Below, piece by piece: positions 10,036 to 21,821 of a stretch of 64,000 nt of DNA. The notes under the pieces were generated by a model. That model did not search any database, was not told the origin of the DNA, and saw only the letters and a program-made list of their open reading frames with translations. The DNA is from Paralithodes platypus (taxonomy: Eukaryota; Arthropoda; Malacostraca; Decapoda; Lithodidae): positions 48,495,762 to 48,559,761 of the forward strand of contig CM064505.1 of assembly GCA_032716605.1 (NCBI GenBank), in the 5' to 3' direction. The number at the start of each line of letters is the position of its first letter. The first letter of the stretch is position 1. The position numbers and the translations under genes are program-made.

Positions 10036-10749
10036 ATGGCGGGAAGGCGTGAAAGCCTAGCTGGTGATGAGGAGAACTTCGAGTTCGAAGGCTTTACCAC
10101 CGAGGACAAGGATGATAAGTTGGCATGTATGAAAAAACAGTTGATGGGTCTTGTGAGATGGAGGGGAGTTATGGAAAATTGGAGGAAGGAGTTAGGGGCA
10201 AAAGTAGAAGTTTTGTCCGGTATGTGCGGCGCTGGTAGCGGGGTGGATAGGCCTAGGCCAGTAAGTGACAGCCTTGAGGCAGTGGTGGCCAGAGTAAACG
10301 AGTTAGCGGCGGAAAATGTGGCACTCAAGGCTCAGCTTAAGGAATATGAGGGCCACCTGAGTGAGGAAGTAAACGTAATTAGTGAGGTAAAAAATGAGTG
10401 GACAAGGGTAGAGAGTGCCACGATGGTATCCCTTGAAGAAATTGTGAAGGAGCAGAAGGAAGAGAGAGAAAAGGAAAAGAAAGAGTTTGAAAAAAATGTA
10501 GTGCAAGTTTTAAAGAAGAAAGAGAAGGTAGTGAGAGAGACAATAGATAGAGGTAAGTGTGTAGTAATCTTTGGAGATGTGGAAGAGCACCTGGCAGATA
10601 TGAAGGTAAGAAAGGAAAGTGATGATGAGAAAGTCAAGGGGATACTGGAATACTTAGACGAGGGTTATGGATGGGTAAAAGAACTGGAGGAGGTGAGAAG
10701 GTTAGGAAAATATAAGAAGGGCGAGATGAGACCACTAATGTACTTGCAC
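10036..10749 (+). pseudogene. LINE-A (+) ORF1, C-terminally deleted
   Basis: Starts MAGRRESLAGDEENFEFEG; the start is supported by the intact copy at 22884. It has a long charged coiled coil (roughly residues 80-190) and the first part of the RNA-binding region (GKCVVIFGDVEEHL). The frame breaks after MRPL at an internal deletion that joins it directly to ORF2. ORF1 proteins of this type bind LINE RNA. Confidence 0.85.
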
Positions 10750-11272
10750 ATTACCGGATAATGTACTTGCAGAACATATGAAGGAGAATACTAGAATGAG
10801 GGGTAATAACGAACCTTCTAAACTCGATCTGATTTTTACAAAAGATCCTCACGAAATTAGTGATATAAACTATCTATGTCCTGTAGGCAAAAGTGATCAC
10901 CTATTACTGAAATGGAAGTTGATCTCGAGTAATGCCAATAGATTAGACAATAGCTATATAAATGACAGACTAAATTATAGTAAAGCTGATTATGTATCCT
11001 TGAAAACATATTTAGAGGGAGTAGATTGGGACCTTATTTAGAAGGAGTACAAGGTAAATATAGTAGGTTCCTCGAAATTTATAGAGAAAGAACCAATCTG
11101 TTTGTCCCAAGATATAAAACTGGAAATTTTACTAAGCAGAAAGAATGGTTTAATTTGAAATGCAAAAGAGCTTTGGGTAGGCGTGATGCAGCTTGGGCTA
11201 GATTAAGAAGAAGGAACACTGAGAGTAATCGGAATAAATATAAACAGGAGAGGAATAGATATCTTAACATAA

Positions 11273-11273
<1 letters not shown>
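10750..11273 (+). pseudogene. LINE-A (+) ORF2 fragment a (end of endonuclease)
   Basis: Reads EHMKENTRMRGNNEPSK and KLDLIFTKDPHEIS to KSDHLLLKWK (the last conserved Asp-His of the APE nuclease), then after a frameshift near 11035 the basic region CKRALGRRDAAWARLRRRN. It matches the intact ORF2 at 18864-21821 residue for residue, with few changes. It stops at the insertion beginning at about 11274. Confidence 0.85.
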
Positions 11274-11312
<39 letters not shown>

Positions 11313-11590
11313 TTTCTTCTATATTCCAACTTACTTCCTCTCGGGCATAGGCTGAGAGCCTTAACATTCACCGCTTTACAATGAACAGTAAAGCCTGTGA
11401 GGTCTTGTTCCAGTCTAGGGAGTGAGACATGTGAAGCACGTAGAGTACAACGAGCACCTGCCATCTTGCCTTCACATGAGGCACGGTGCTCACTCATGGC
11501 CCGAAACGACCCCATCTCTGAAGCCACCTCGTTTCCGTGCTTCACTGTCTCAACCCCTACACTTGGACTCTCACACTTACACACACAAGG
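11274..11590 (-). mobile_element. Poly(A)-tailed retrosequence of unknown family
   Basis: On the minus strand a 270-bp sequence ends in a run of about 20 A followed by (TA)n. An open frame crosses it (includes ASEMGSFRAMSEHRASCEGK) but I recognise no family. The tail implies insertion by target-primed reverse transcription. It forms the 5' flank of LINE-B and supplies a spurious N-terminus to that frame. Confidence 0.5.
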
Positions 11591-14018
11591 AAGTGAATTG
11601 GGAAGATCTTGAAGCCGGAGCAGGGGAGGAAAGTTGGGGCTATGAATTTTTAAGTATGGCCATGGAAAATTTTATATACCAACATGTAAAAGAGTCAACA
11701 AGAGTAAGGGGAAGTGATCAACCAGCTAGATTGGACCTTCTCTTCACAAGAAGGGAGGAGGAGGTTCAAAGTATTCAGTACCTATGCCCACTAGGAAAAA
11801 GCGACCATGCAGTTCTAGACATAGACTTGCTATTGAAGTATAATCTACCCAAGGGAAGGGAAAAGCACAAGGAAAATCACTGGATGTATTCCAGAACCGA
11901 TTTCGAAGGACTACGGGATTTTTTCAAATCACAAAATTGGGATCAGGTGTTATCTGAAAGTGAGGTAGACAAAAAACTCAAGGCATTCATGGAGATCTAT
12001 GATACTGGTATACAAACTTTTGTCCCTAAGTACATTAATAAAAGGAAAAAAAGTAATCGCAAAGTGTGGTTTAACCGCGAATGTAGGCAAGCACAGGAAG
12101 CAAAAAACAAAGCCTGGAAAAAGATGAGAAACTGGGATTCGGAAGATAACAGGCAAAAGTATAAAGAGGAGAGAAACAAATACACAGAAATGAGGAGGAG
12201 GTCAGAGGCAAACCATGAGAAAGGGATAGTGGAGAACTATGAAAAGAATCCAAAAATGTTTTTCAAGTTTGTAAACGGCAAAAGGAAGATAAAAGCCACG
12301 ATCGTAAAGATTAAAAGTGGAAACAGAATCATAGAAGAGGATACAGAGATTGCGGAAGAACTAAATAGAAATTTTGCATCAGTATTTACAAAAGAAGGAG
12401 AATTCATTGCACCAGAAACCAATGAGATAGGTACAGAGGAAATGCCGGAAGTCACATTTAGCAGACCAGAGCTCATAGACAAAATGAGTAAGGTGGATCC
12501 AAACAAAGCCGCTGGACCGGACGGAGTATCAGGCTGGATTATTAAAGAAAATGCTAAAGAACTGAGTATACCGTTATATGACATAATGACCAAATCATTG
12601 GACACAGGGATAGTACCTACAGAATGGAAAAGAGCAAACATTATTCCTATATTTAAGGGAGGAAGCAGAGATAAACCACTGAACTATAGACCTGTATCAC
12701 TATTGAGCATCCTCATGAAGATTCTGGAAGAATTGATAAGGGACAAATGGGTGAACTACCTGGAATCCAAAAGATTAATTACTGACCGACAATTTGGATT
12801 CAGAGGAGGCAGATCATGTGTAAGCAACTTGTTGAGTTTTTACTCTAGAGTAATAGACACAGTGGACAAGAGGGAAGGATGGGTAGACTGTGCCTACCTA
12901 GACTTTAAAAAGGTATTTGACAAAGTTCCACACAAGAGATTGCTGTGGAAATTAAAACATGAGGGAAAAGTAGGAGACAAACTGCTGAAATGGATTGAGA
13001 GCTACCTTAGCGGAAGACAGATGAGAACAACAGTAAGGGGGAAATTGTCAAACTGGACTCAAATTACGAGTGGGGTACCACAAGGATCTGTCCTAGCCCC
13101 AATCATGTTTCTAATATTTGTAAATGACTTACCTGAGGGACTAACAAGCTACATGAGCATGTTTGCGGACGATGCTAAGCTGCTTAAAATGATCAGAACC
13201 CAGGAGGATTGCCTTGAGCTCCAAGCAGATTTGCAAAAGATCCATGAATGGAGCATCAAATGGAATATGGAGTTCAATGCAGGGAAATGTAAGACTCTAG
13301 AAATGGGTAAAAGCAAGTACAGACCTAGAAAAGATTATAAACTAGGAAACAAAGTGATTCCCAAAGCAGAAAAAGAAAAAGACTTGGGGATAGAATTTAA
13401 GGATAACATGTCTCCAGAAAGCCACGTAAATAAGATAGTGAGAGAATCACTAGCACTATTGGCAAATATCAGGATGTCTTTCAATTATCTTAATGAAAAC
13501 ACCATGAAACAAATAATAACGGCAATAATAAGACCCAGGATGGAATATGCATCTGTAGTGTGGTCCCCTCACATGAAGAAACATATCCACAAAATTGAGA
13601 GGGTACAGAGAGCAGCTACAAGGATGATCCCAGGTTTGGAAAATTTGGAGTACCAAGAGAGGCTCGAGAGATTGAATCTACCTACACTGGAACAGAGAAG
13701 GAAACAAGGACAGCAAATTCAGATATACAAATGTGTTAGAGGTATTGACAAAATCGACCAAGAAAACTTCATAGAAAGGGATGGAGGTGAGAGAACAAGA
13801 GGTCACAGCTACAAACTAAAAGTGCTAAATAGTAAATCTGATCTGAAAAGTAAAAGATTTCCTACCAACTCGATTAGTGGGTGGAACAAATTGCCAGCCG
13901 AAGTAGTGTCTGCACCATCAGTGCATAGTTTCAAAGCACGGTATGACAAACATATCTTAGGAGGCGGGAATTAACGAGCATGCTCACTCCCACAAATACA
14001 ACTAGTGTAAGTACACAC
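11591..14018 (+). pseudogene. LINE-B (+) ORF2, 5'-truncated, long open frame to 13974
   Basis: CR1/Jockey-group non-LTR protein missing the first half of its endonuclease (begins EVNWEDLEAG, equivalent to the EVDWES of LINE-A). Visible parts: LDLLFTRREEE and KSDHAVLD (nuclease end), a basic stretch, then RT with NYRPVSLLSI, RQFGFRGGRSC, AYLDFKKVFDKVPHKR, SGVPQGSVLAPIMF and the catalytic FADDAK. The C-terminal region ends with SGWNKLPAEVVSAPSVHSFK, and the frame stops at 13972-13974. The 3' end carries TACAACTAGTGTAAG. The frame is intact from truncation to stop, but without a full nuclease it is unlikely to be autonomous. Two further copies lie on the minus strand between 18745 and 27385. Confidence 0.85.
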
Positions 14019-14086
14019 AACGCCACCTGTTGAGCAGATAACTCGCCAGGCATTGCACCCCTATAGCATATTTTGAATATGGGAAT

Positions 14087-14300
14087 ATTCATACAGTGCT
14101 ATTTAATCAGGGAACAATGAGGGTATTTTATTGACCTTTCGGTGGGCTTGTGGTAATGCACTGATACCAGGTACAGCACAAATTCCATCCCAATAATATT
14201 TTCCCATTGATACATCGGGATTTGAACCCGGGACCTTTGGATTACCAGGCCAGTGGCAAGACCACTCCACCACACCTCCGTACCTCCCACCTCCCACACC
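14087..14300 (-). mobile_element. tRNA-derived SINE
   Basis: On the minus strand, A-box TGGTGGAGTGG and B-box GGTTCAAATCC are about 50 nt apart near its start (about 14280 to 14220), with a tRNA-like TCCCGGGTTCAAATCCCG arm. The downstream part (to about 14090) is unrelated to tRNA. It lies between LINE-B and the resumed LINE-A frame. Not a functional tRNA gene: no acceptor pairing or anticodon arm could be built. Confidence 0.65.
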
Positions 14301-15121
14301 TAGGCAAGTTAAAATGAACTATGAGAAGAACATAGTAAATAAATGTGAAAGTGACCCTAAATTGGTTTATAAATATATAAACAGTAAGTTGAAGGTAAAG
14401 AAACAAATTACTAAATTAAGAGTAGATGCTAGGACGTATGAAAATGTATCGGACATGTGCGAGGTAATGAATAACAAATTGGGGTCAGTTTTTACTAGAG
14501 AGGAAATTTTTGACGAATCACAGGCGGGAGTACTGGAGAGTGGTCTTAGCAAGATTGAAATAACTAGAGATGAGCTGTTATCTGCGATGAGAGGACTTGA
14601 AGTAAGGAAAGCTATGGGACCGGATGAAATGTCTGCCTGGGTTTTAAAGGAGTGTGCAGAGCAATTAGTGGAGCCAGTGAAGGACATAATTCAAGCTTCC
14701 TTAGATAAAGGACAGGTTCCTGTTGAATGGAAAAGAGCTAATATGATTCCGATATACAAGAATGGAAACCCTGAGGACCCTCTAAACTATAGACCAGTTT
14801 CACTTACTAGTATTGTATGCAAGATTTGTGAAAAGCTAATTAGGAAGAGATGGATGAAAATGTTGGAGAGAAAGAAGATAATAATGACAAAGCAATTTGG
14901 ATTCAGAGAAGGGACATCTTGTGTTACCAGTCTGCTATGTTACAGTAGGGTGATAGATGTACTGCAAGAAAGAGGCGGATGGGTGGACTGCGTCTACTTA
15001 GACCTTTCCAAAGCATTCGATAAGGTACCACATAAGAGATTGTTATCTAAGCTTGAGACGATAGGATGTGTCGGGGGGAGTTTGCTGAAATGGATGGAGA
15101 GCTATTTAACAGATAGAGAAA
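14301..15121 (+). pseudogene. LINE-A (+) ORF2 fragment b (start of RT)
   Basis: Resumes exactly where fragment a ended (KMNYEKNIVNKCESDP) and continues through PLNYRPVSLTSI, KQFGFREGTSC and VYLDLSKAFDKVPHKR to WMESYLTDRE, where an RTE copy interrupts. One codon is deleted relative to the intact copy (CYSRV versus CYYSRV). Confidence 0.9.
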
Positions 15122-17898
15122 TACATACATACATACATACATCAAATTTTAAGACTGAGTGTTCCACACATAAGTGCAGTTTCAGTCTCTTGTCCTAATG
15201 GCGGCGTTCCAGGCAACCCTGTTAAGGGCTGCTTCACTTGTCAAGTTCTTGGATTTGAGATCAGCGCGTATAGTCCGATCCCAGGACCCCAGGTCCTCGG
15301 TCCAGCCCTTGGTGCAGCTCCCTCCACAATCACAGACCTGCATTTTTTCACCCAATTTTGTTCATCCATTCTCTCCACATGTCCATACCATCCCAGTCTA
15401 CTTGTACGCATCACCTCGCTAATACTCTTTATACCTAAACGTCTCCTCAGCTCAACATTTGTTATTCTATCCTGTAGCCTGGCCCCACACATCCATCTCA
15501 CCATTCTCATCTCATTATGCTCCATTCTGTTGACATCCTCTACTTTAACGGCCCATGTTTCTGAGGCATACGTCATTGCACTTCTAACACATGAGGCATA
15601 CACCTTTCCCTTCAGGGGGAGAGGCATTCTTTTCATGGTCAGGATTGGCATCAATTCTCTGAACTTCCCCCAGCCACACCTAATTCTAGCAACAGTGGGA
15701 GCCTCGGCCCCACCACCGGCAGAGATGGTATCTCCTAGGTAACAAAACTTGTTCACCAGCTCCAAAGACTCATTTCCAAAATTCACAGCCACAGGATCAT
15801 CACTTAACACAAGCTCGCCTTTGCACACTACGCACTCAAATTTCTCTATTTCTGACTTATCCTTCGGCAGGGGCCCCTTTATTCTACTACAGCGCTTACT
15901 CCCTTGGTGTACCCAACATCGACAGATGCTACATTAAATTGAGTTAACGCCCACTCCCTTTCCACACACTGCACATGGGTATGCACCGCTCTTTTCCACA
16001 TTGCCTCGTCTTAATCTACAATGCATAACCTTGGTTTTGTTAATATTGACTCTTAAACCCTTGCTCGCCATGCCCTCTCTCCACTCTCTGAATTTGGCCT
16101 CAGCATCTTGCATACTGTCAGCTATTAGGACTAAATCGTCTGCATAAAACAGTTCCAACGGGAGTCCGCCTCTAAAAACTCTAGACAGTGCCTCCAAGAC
16201 CATAATAAAGAGGAGGGGGCTTAACACTGAACCCTGATGGACTCCAACACGGACTGCAAACTCATCACTCAGTACACCCTTCACCCTCACCGCACTTCGC
16301 GAATCCTCATACATCTTCATTATCACACAAACCAGCCACTCTTCCACACCAAGTTTCCTCATAGCCCACTGCACAACATCTCTAGGCACCCTATCAAAGG
16401 CCTTCTCCAGGTCTACAAACACAAAGTAAAGATCCCTGCCTTTTAGTAAGTATCTTTCCTGTATCTGCCTGACTATGAAGACAGCATCGGTTGTACCCCT
16501 TCCTGGCATAAAACCAAACTGCATATCATCAATAGAGATGCTTTGCCTGATCAAACCCTCAAGGACTCTCTCACAGACCTTCATGATTTGGTCAAGCATT
16601 TTCAGGCCCCTATAATTTTCTCTATCTAGCGCATCCCCTTTTCCTTTGTATATATTTACTATTACACTTTTGAGCCAATCCTCTGGGATTTTCTCATCTT
16701 TAATAATGGTGTTTATCAACTCAGTGACTAAGTTTACACCAATCTCCCCTGAGGCTTTTATCATCTCAGCGACAATGTCGGAGCAACCTGGAGCTTTACC
16801 ATCCTTCATTTTATTGATTGCGTCGCTCACTACAGCTGGTGCTATCAAAGGAGGGGGCCCAGATATTGGTTTTTCGATACTAATCTGTTCCTTATCCCAT
16901 TCAAACTCTACATTTAGCAATCGTTCATAGTATACCTTCCATGCTTCTCTGATTTCATTTTCTTCATACACAATCTTCCCATTATCATTTCTAACACACT
17001 GTTCACCTATAATATCCCTACTGTAATTTTTAACTCGCCTAGCTAGGTTGAAGATCCCATTGGGATTGTCAGTGTTACACACTTGTTTGAGGACCAGGTC
17101 CTTAATACAGGTCCTTAATGCAATTTTTAGCATTGTAAATAACTCTTTTGGCAGTTCGTTTAGCTGCCTGGTATTCCTCCTTGCTGCCTCCTTTCTTCCA
17201 TGCTTTGAAGCATCTCCTTTTCTCTTTCACAGCATGTTCTACCTCATCGTTCCACCACCAAGAGGTCTTATTCCTGGGGTGACCCTTTGTTTTCCCACAG
17301 ACTTTGTCAGTGGCAGCGATAAGGCTATGCTTAAGAAAGTTCCATTGACTATTTACATCGTTAGGCCTAGCTTCCTTATTTCTATTAATTTCCTCCAGTT
17401 CACTATGAAACCAATCCCTAACTTCCTTGTCCTTCAGCAGCCACACTTTCCTTTTGGGTATGTATACCTTCTTGCGCTTAGGATCTCTGTATAAGCTCAT
17501 GTCGCACACAAGTAGCTTATGCTGGGGGATATATTCTTCGCTCGGGATGACCTTTACATCTCGAACTAGTTTCCAGTCTTTCCTGTTAACCAAGAAGTAA
17601 TCTATCTGGCTACTGGAGACCCCAGAGTTATATGTGATCAGGTGGCTCTGTCTTTTCTTGAACTTTGTGTTACACACAACCATGTTGAGTGCAACGCAGG
17701 ACTCCAATATATATTCGCCTTCTAGATTTCTCCTTCCGTAACCATTTCCTCCATGTACCCCCTCGTATCCATCTGCAGATGCTCCCACGTGACCATTAAG
17801 GTCCCCCCCCCCCCCCCACGATTGTTATTTCGTTCTCCGAGAGACCTGAAATGACACTGACGATGTCATTCCAGAAGTCCTCTTTTATCTCTTTCTGT
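15122..17898 (-). pseudogene. RTE-type LINE (family C), 5'-truncated
   Basis: Minus-strand copy inside LINE-A. In order: end of APE nuclease (GDLNGHVG, then QIDYFLVN and QHKLLVCD; 17895-17102), RT (17133-15934) with GKAPGCSDIVAEMIK, DMQFGFMPGRGTTDA, FVDLEKAFDRVPRDV, HQGSVLSPLLF and the catalytic FYADDLVLIADS, then the C-terminal region (15828-15241) with FCYLGDTIS, MRMVRWMCG and LGWYGHVERMD. Frameshifts lie near 17115 and 15880. A (GTAT)n tail at 15122-15143 is the 3' end. A 15-base homopolymer at 17803-17817 expands glycine codons just before GDLN. Confidence 0.9.
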
Positions 17899-18419
17899 AA
17901 ATGAGGACCAACATTAGAGGAACTTACTCATCGTGGCGGAAAGTTGAGAGTGGTGTGCCACAGGGATCTGTGTTGGCACCTCTTATGTTCCTTATGTACG
18001 TGAATGACCTGCCGATAGGCATAAACTCCTACATGTCAATGTTTGCAGATGACGTAAAAATTATAAGACAAATAACAAATAAAAGTAGTTGTGAAAGCTG
18101 CAAGGGGATTTAGATAAAATATACGAATAGAGCACCAAGTGGAAAATGAAATTTAATATAAGTAAATGTCATGTGTTAAATATGGGAAGAAGTGTGAATA
18201 GACCAAATTGGGAGTACAGGATGGGAGATAATATAATTAGCAAGGCCGAAAAAGAAAAGGATTTAGGGTTGATTATACAAGATAACTTGTCGCCAGAGAA
18301 ACATATTAACAAGCTCTTTAGGAGAATGTATGCAATGGCCGGGAATATGAAAGTTGCTCTGAACTACTGTACTTGGATGAGAACATGTTAGCGATAATTA
18401 TAAATAGTATAGTATGATT
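17899..18419 (+). pseudogene. LINE-A (+) ORF2 fragment c (RT active site)
   Basis: Resumes at MRTNIRGTYSSWRKVESGVP and contains PQGSVLAPLMFLMYVNDLP and FADDVKI, the RT catalytic motif, then MKFNISKCHVLNMGRS. Frameshift near 18110 and decay near 18370. Ends in TAGTATGATT (18410-18419), which is repeated at 30211-30220 on the far side of the next insertion. Confidence 0.9.
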
Positions 18420-18863
18420 GGCGGGTGCCCAACCCCGAAAGGAGTTGAAATAGGGGAGCTATTCCCCCGCCAAAGGTGGCTTTCTAGGGCCTTTCCTAGC
18501 TGATGCTGAGAGGATTGGGTTCTAGTCATGTGGTGATGGGCTGGTCTATCCGAGTGAGAACTGAGCGATCTCTGCCATACCCAGGGGCGTCATTTGGGGG
18601 GGGGGCGCTCGCCCCCCCAAGCTTTCTAAGGGGGCCTCAAAATCAACTACAGTTAGTAATACTAAACAAAATATGGGAAAAATTGCGAAATTACAAATAA
18701 ATATATATATATTTATCCTCAATATGTTCAGAGTTAAATATATCTTGTGTGTCCTTACACTAGTTGTACTTACACTAGTTGTATTTACCTAATTGCCTAA
18801 TTGTATTTACCTAATTGTAGTTTACAGGAGTTGAGCTAAGCTCGTGTTGTCCCGTCTCTCAGT

Positions 18864-21821
18864 CTACTTTTTATCCAATTTTTTCTTGAAAATATGGATG
18901 TTCCTTGCCCCTACCACCTCCTCCTCCAGCCCATTCCATTTGTCAATACATCTATAGGGGAAGCTAAACTTCCTGATATCGTTCTTGCAGGTAGGTCTTT
19001 TTACTTTGTAGCTGTGGCCTCTAGTTATTCCTGTATCCATAATTAATATATCCTCCCTATCCAGCCTCTCCAGCCCCCGGGTACATTTGTACATCATTAT
19101 CATGTCTCCCCTCTCTCTCCTCTCTTTTAGACTCGGAAGATTTAATTTGTCTAGCCTCCCTTCATATGGCAGTTCTCTGAGACTTGGAACCAATCTAGTG
19201 ACTGCTCTCTGGATTCTTTCTAACTTGTGAATATGCTTCTTTAGATGCGGGGACCACACCACTGCTGCATACTCCAATCTTGGTCTAATCATACTCTTCA
19301 TAATTTTCGCTACCATGGTCTCATCCAAATAGTTCAGAGCAACTTTCATATTCCCGGCCATTGCATACATTCCGCTAAAGAGCTTGTTAATATGTTTCTC
19401 TGGCGACAAATTATCTTGTATAATCAACCCTAAATCTTTTTCTTTTTCGGCCTTGCTAATTTTATTATCTCCCATCCTGTACTCCCAATTTGGTCTATTC
19501 ACACTTCTTCCCATATTTAACACATGACATTTACTTATATTAAATTTCATTTTCCACTTGGTGCTCCATTCGTATATTTTATCTAAATCCCCTTGCAGCT
19601 CCTCACAACTACTTTTATTTGTTATTTGTCTCATAATTTTTACGTCATCTGCAAACATTGACATGTAAGAGTTTATGCCTATCGGCAGGTCATTCACGTA
19701 CATAAGGAACATGAGAGGTGCCAACACAGATCCCTGCGGCACACCACTCTCAACTTTCCGCCACGATGAGTAAGTTCCTCTAATGTTGGTCCTCATTTCC
19801 CTATCTGTTAAATAGCTCTCCATCCATTTCAGCAAACTCCCCCTGACACATCCTAGCGTCTCAAGCTTAGATAACAATCTCTTATGTGGTACCTTATCGA
19901 ATGCTTTGGAAAGGTCTAAGTAGACGCAGTCCACCCATCCGCCTCTTTCTTGGAGTACATCTATCACCCTACTGTAATAACATAGCAAACTGGTAACACA
20001 AGATGTCCCTTCTCTGAATCCAAATTGCTTTGGGGTTATTATTTTCTTTCTCTCCAACATTTTCATCCATCTCTTCCTAATTAGCTTTTCACAAATCTTG
20101 CATACAATACTAGTAAGTGAAACTGGTCTATAGTTTAAAGGGTCCTCAGGGTTTCCATTCTTGTATATCGGAATGATATTAGCTCTTTTCCATTCAACAG
20201 GAACCTGTCCTTTATCTAAGGAAGCTTGAATTATGTCCCTCACTGGCTCCACTAATTGCTCTGCACACTCCTTTAAAACCCAGGCAGACACTTCATCCGG
20301 TCCCATAGCTTTCCTTACTTCAAGTCCTCTCATCGCAGATAACAGCTCATCTCTAGTTATTTCAATCTTACTAAGACCACTCTCCAGTACTCCCGCCTGT
20401 GGTTCGTCAAAACCTTCCTCTCTAGTAAAAACTGACCCCAATTTGTTATTCATTACCTCACACATGTCCGATACATTTTCATACGTCCTAGCATCAACTC
20501 TTAATTTAGTAATTTGTTTCTTTACCTTCAACTTACTGTTTATATATTTATAAAATAATCTAGGGTCACTTTCACATTTATTTACTATGTTCTTCTCATA
20601 GTTCATTTTAACTTGCCTAATTATGTTAACATATCTATTCCTCTCCTGTTTATATTTATTCCGATTACTCTCAGTGTTCCTTCTTCTTAATCTAGCCCAA
20701 GCTGCATCACGCCTACCCAAAGCTCTTTTGCATTTCAAATTAAACCAATCTTTCTGCTTAGTAAAATTTCCAGTTTTATATCTTGGGACAAACATATTGG
20801 TTCCTACCCTATAAATTTCGAGGAATCTACTATATTTACCTTGTACGTCCCGTTCCTTCAAAATAAGATCCCAATCTACTCCCTCTAAATATCTTTTCAA
20901 GGATACATAATCAGCTTTACTATAATTTAATCTGTCATTTATGTAGCTATTGTCTAATCTATTGGCATTACTCGAGGTCAACTTCCATTTTAGTAATAGG
21001 TGATCACTTTTACCTACAGGACATAGATAGTTTATATCACTAATTTCGTGAGGATCTTTTGTAAAAATCAGATCGAGTTTAGAAGGTTCGTTATTACCCC
21101 TCATTCTTGTATTTTCCTTCACATGTTGTGTAAGTACATTTTCCGTAACCAACTCCACTAGCCGACTTCCCCAAGATCTCTGATTTGGCCCTGCATCTCC
21201 CGATTCCCAATCAACCTCACTACAGTTGAAATCTCCTACCAAGATCAATCGATTCTTCCTTAAAAGCAATCTTCTCAACGACTGAATCATATCCTCTACC
21301 ATCTCCTCAAACTCCAACTCCCTCCATGCTCTGGTCTTTGGTGGCATGTAAGCTACTGCTATGTCTAGCTTTTTTCCTTCTATATCATTGAGTTCAACTG
21401 CCATTATTTCTGCCTTGTCATTATTTAACTCCACGTGCTTTGCTGTCATAGGGTTCTTAACTAATACTGCCACTCCACCTCCCCTTTTACCCTTTCTATC
21501 ATTTCTCCATATATTATATCCTTCACTAAACACTATGTTGCTGTCAAAGTCCTGGTTCAGCTTTGTCTCTGTCAAACAGACTATCTGTGGTTGATCTTTT
21601 CTTAATATATTATCTAACTCTACCTTTTTACTGTTTATTCCATCTATATTAGTGTAGTAGCACAGTATATTTGAATCCACCTCCTTGTTTCTCTTCCCTC
21701 TCTGCCTCCTACCAGGTTCACCTCCTCCTCCTCCATCCCTTCCCTGACCCAGTTCCACCTCCCCCACTAATTCTATTCTCCTCCCCCTCTCTCTCCCTCT
21801 GTTCCACCCTCTCCACCACAT
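18864..21821 (-). CDS. LINE-A ORF2: endonuclease-reverse transcriptase
   Basis: 985 residues, uninterrupted. Nicks target DNA and copies the LINE RNA in place. APE-type endonuclease at about 55-290: YYTNIDGINSKKVEL, CLTETKLNQDF, GGGVAVLVKN, LVGDFNCSEVDWE, KLDLIF, KSDHLLLKW. Basic linker CKRALGRRDAAWARLRRRN. RT at about 480-770: NYRPVSLTSIVCK, KQFGFREGTSC, YLDLSKAFDKVPHKR, SGVPQGSVLAPLMF, catalytic FADDVK. The C-terminal region is typical of CR1-group proteins (RRERGDMIMMYKC, RGHSYKVK). The first about 45 residues are Gly/Arg-rich and lie over the end of ORF1 (104-nt overlap), so the true start may be internal or need reinitiation. The most intact LINE in the window. Confidence 0.9.
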   Translation of the reverse strand: MWWRGWNRGRERGRRIELVGEVELGQGRDGGGGGEPGRRQRGKRNKEVDSNILCYYTNIDGINSKKVELDNILRKDQPQIVCLTETKLNQDFDSNIVFSEGYNIWRNDRKGKRGGGVAVLVKNPMTAKHVELNNDKAEIMAVELNDIEGKKLDIAVAYMPPKTRAWRELEFEEMVEDMIQSLRRLLLRKNRLILVGDFNCSEVDWESGDAGPNQRSWGSRLVELVTENVLTQHVKENTRMRGNNEPSKLDLIFTKDPHEISDINYLCPVGKSDHLLLKWKLTSSNANRLDNSYINDRLNYSKADYVSLKRYLEGVDWDLILKERDVQGKYSRFLEIYRVGTNMFVPRYKTGNFTKQKDWFNLKCKRALGRRDAAWARLRRRNTESNRNKYKQERNRYVNIIRQVKMNYEKNIVNKCESDPRLFYKYINSKLKVKKQITKLRVDARTYENVSDMCEVMNNKLGSVFTREEGFDEPQAGVLESGLSKIEITRDELLSAMRGLEVRKAMGPDEVSAWVLKECAEQLVEPVRDIIQASLDKGQVPVEWKRANIIPIYKNGNPEDPLNYRPVSLTSIVCKICEKLIRKRWMKMLERKKIITPKQFGFREGTSCVTSLLCYYSRVIDVLQERGGWVDCVYLDLSKAFDKVPHKRLLSKLETLGCVRGSLLKWMESYLTDREMRTNIRGTYSSWRKVESGVPQGSVLAPLMFLMYVNDLPIGINSYMSMFADDVKIMRQITNKSSCEELQGDLDKIYEWSTKWKMKFNISKCHVLNMGRSVNRPNWEYRMGDNKISKAEKEKDLGLIIQDNLSPEKHINKLFSGMYAMAGNMKVALNYLDETMVAKIMKSMIRPRLEYAAVVWSPHLKKHIHKLERIQRAVTRLVPSLRELPYEGRLDKLNLPSLKERRERGDMIMMYKCTRGLERLDREDILIMDTGITRGHSYKVKRPTCKNDIRKFSFPYRCIDKWNGLEEEVVGARNIHIFKKKLDKK

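Noticed and set aside
11422..11590. Extra N-terminal 57 residues of the LINE-B frame
   Set aside because: Derived from the antisense of the poly(A) retrosequence; LINE-B homology starts at EVNWEDL.
14215..14290. Genuine tRNA gene
   Set aside because: Box A and B are present, but no acceptor stem or anticodon arm can be formed; SINE head instead.
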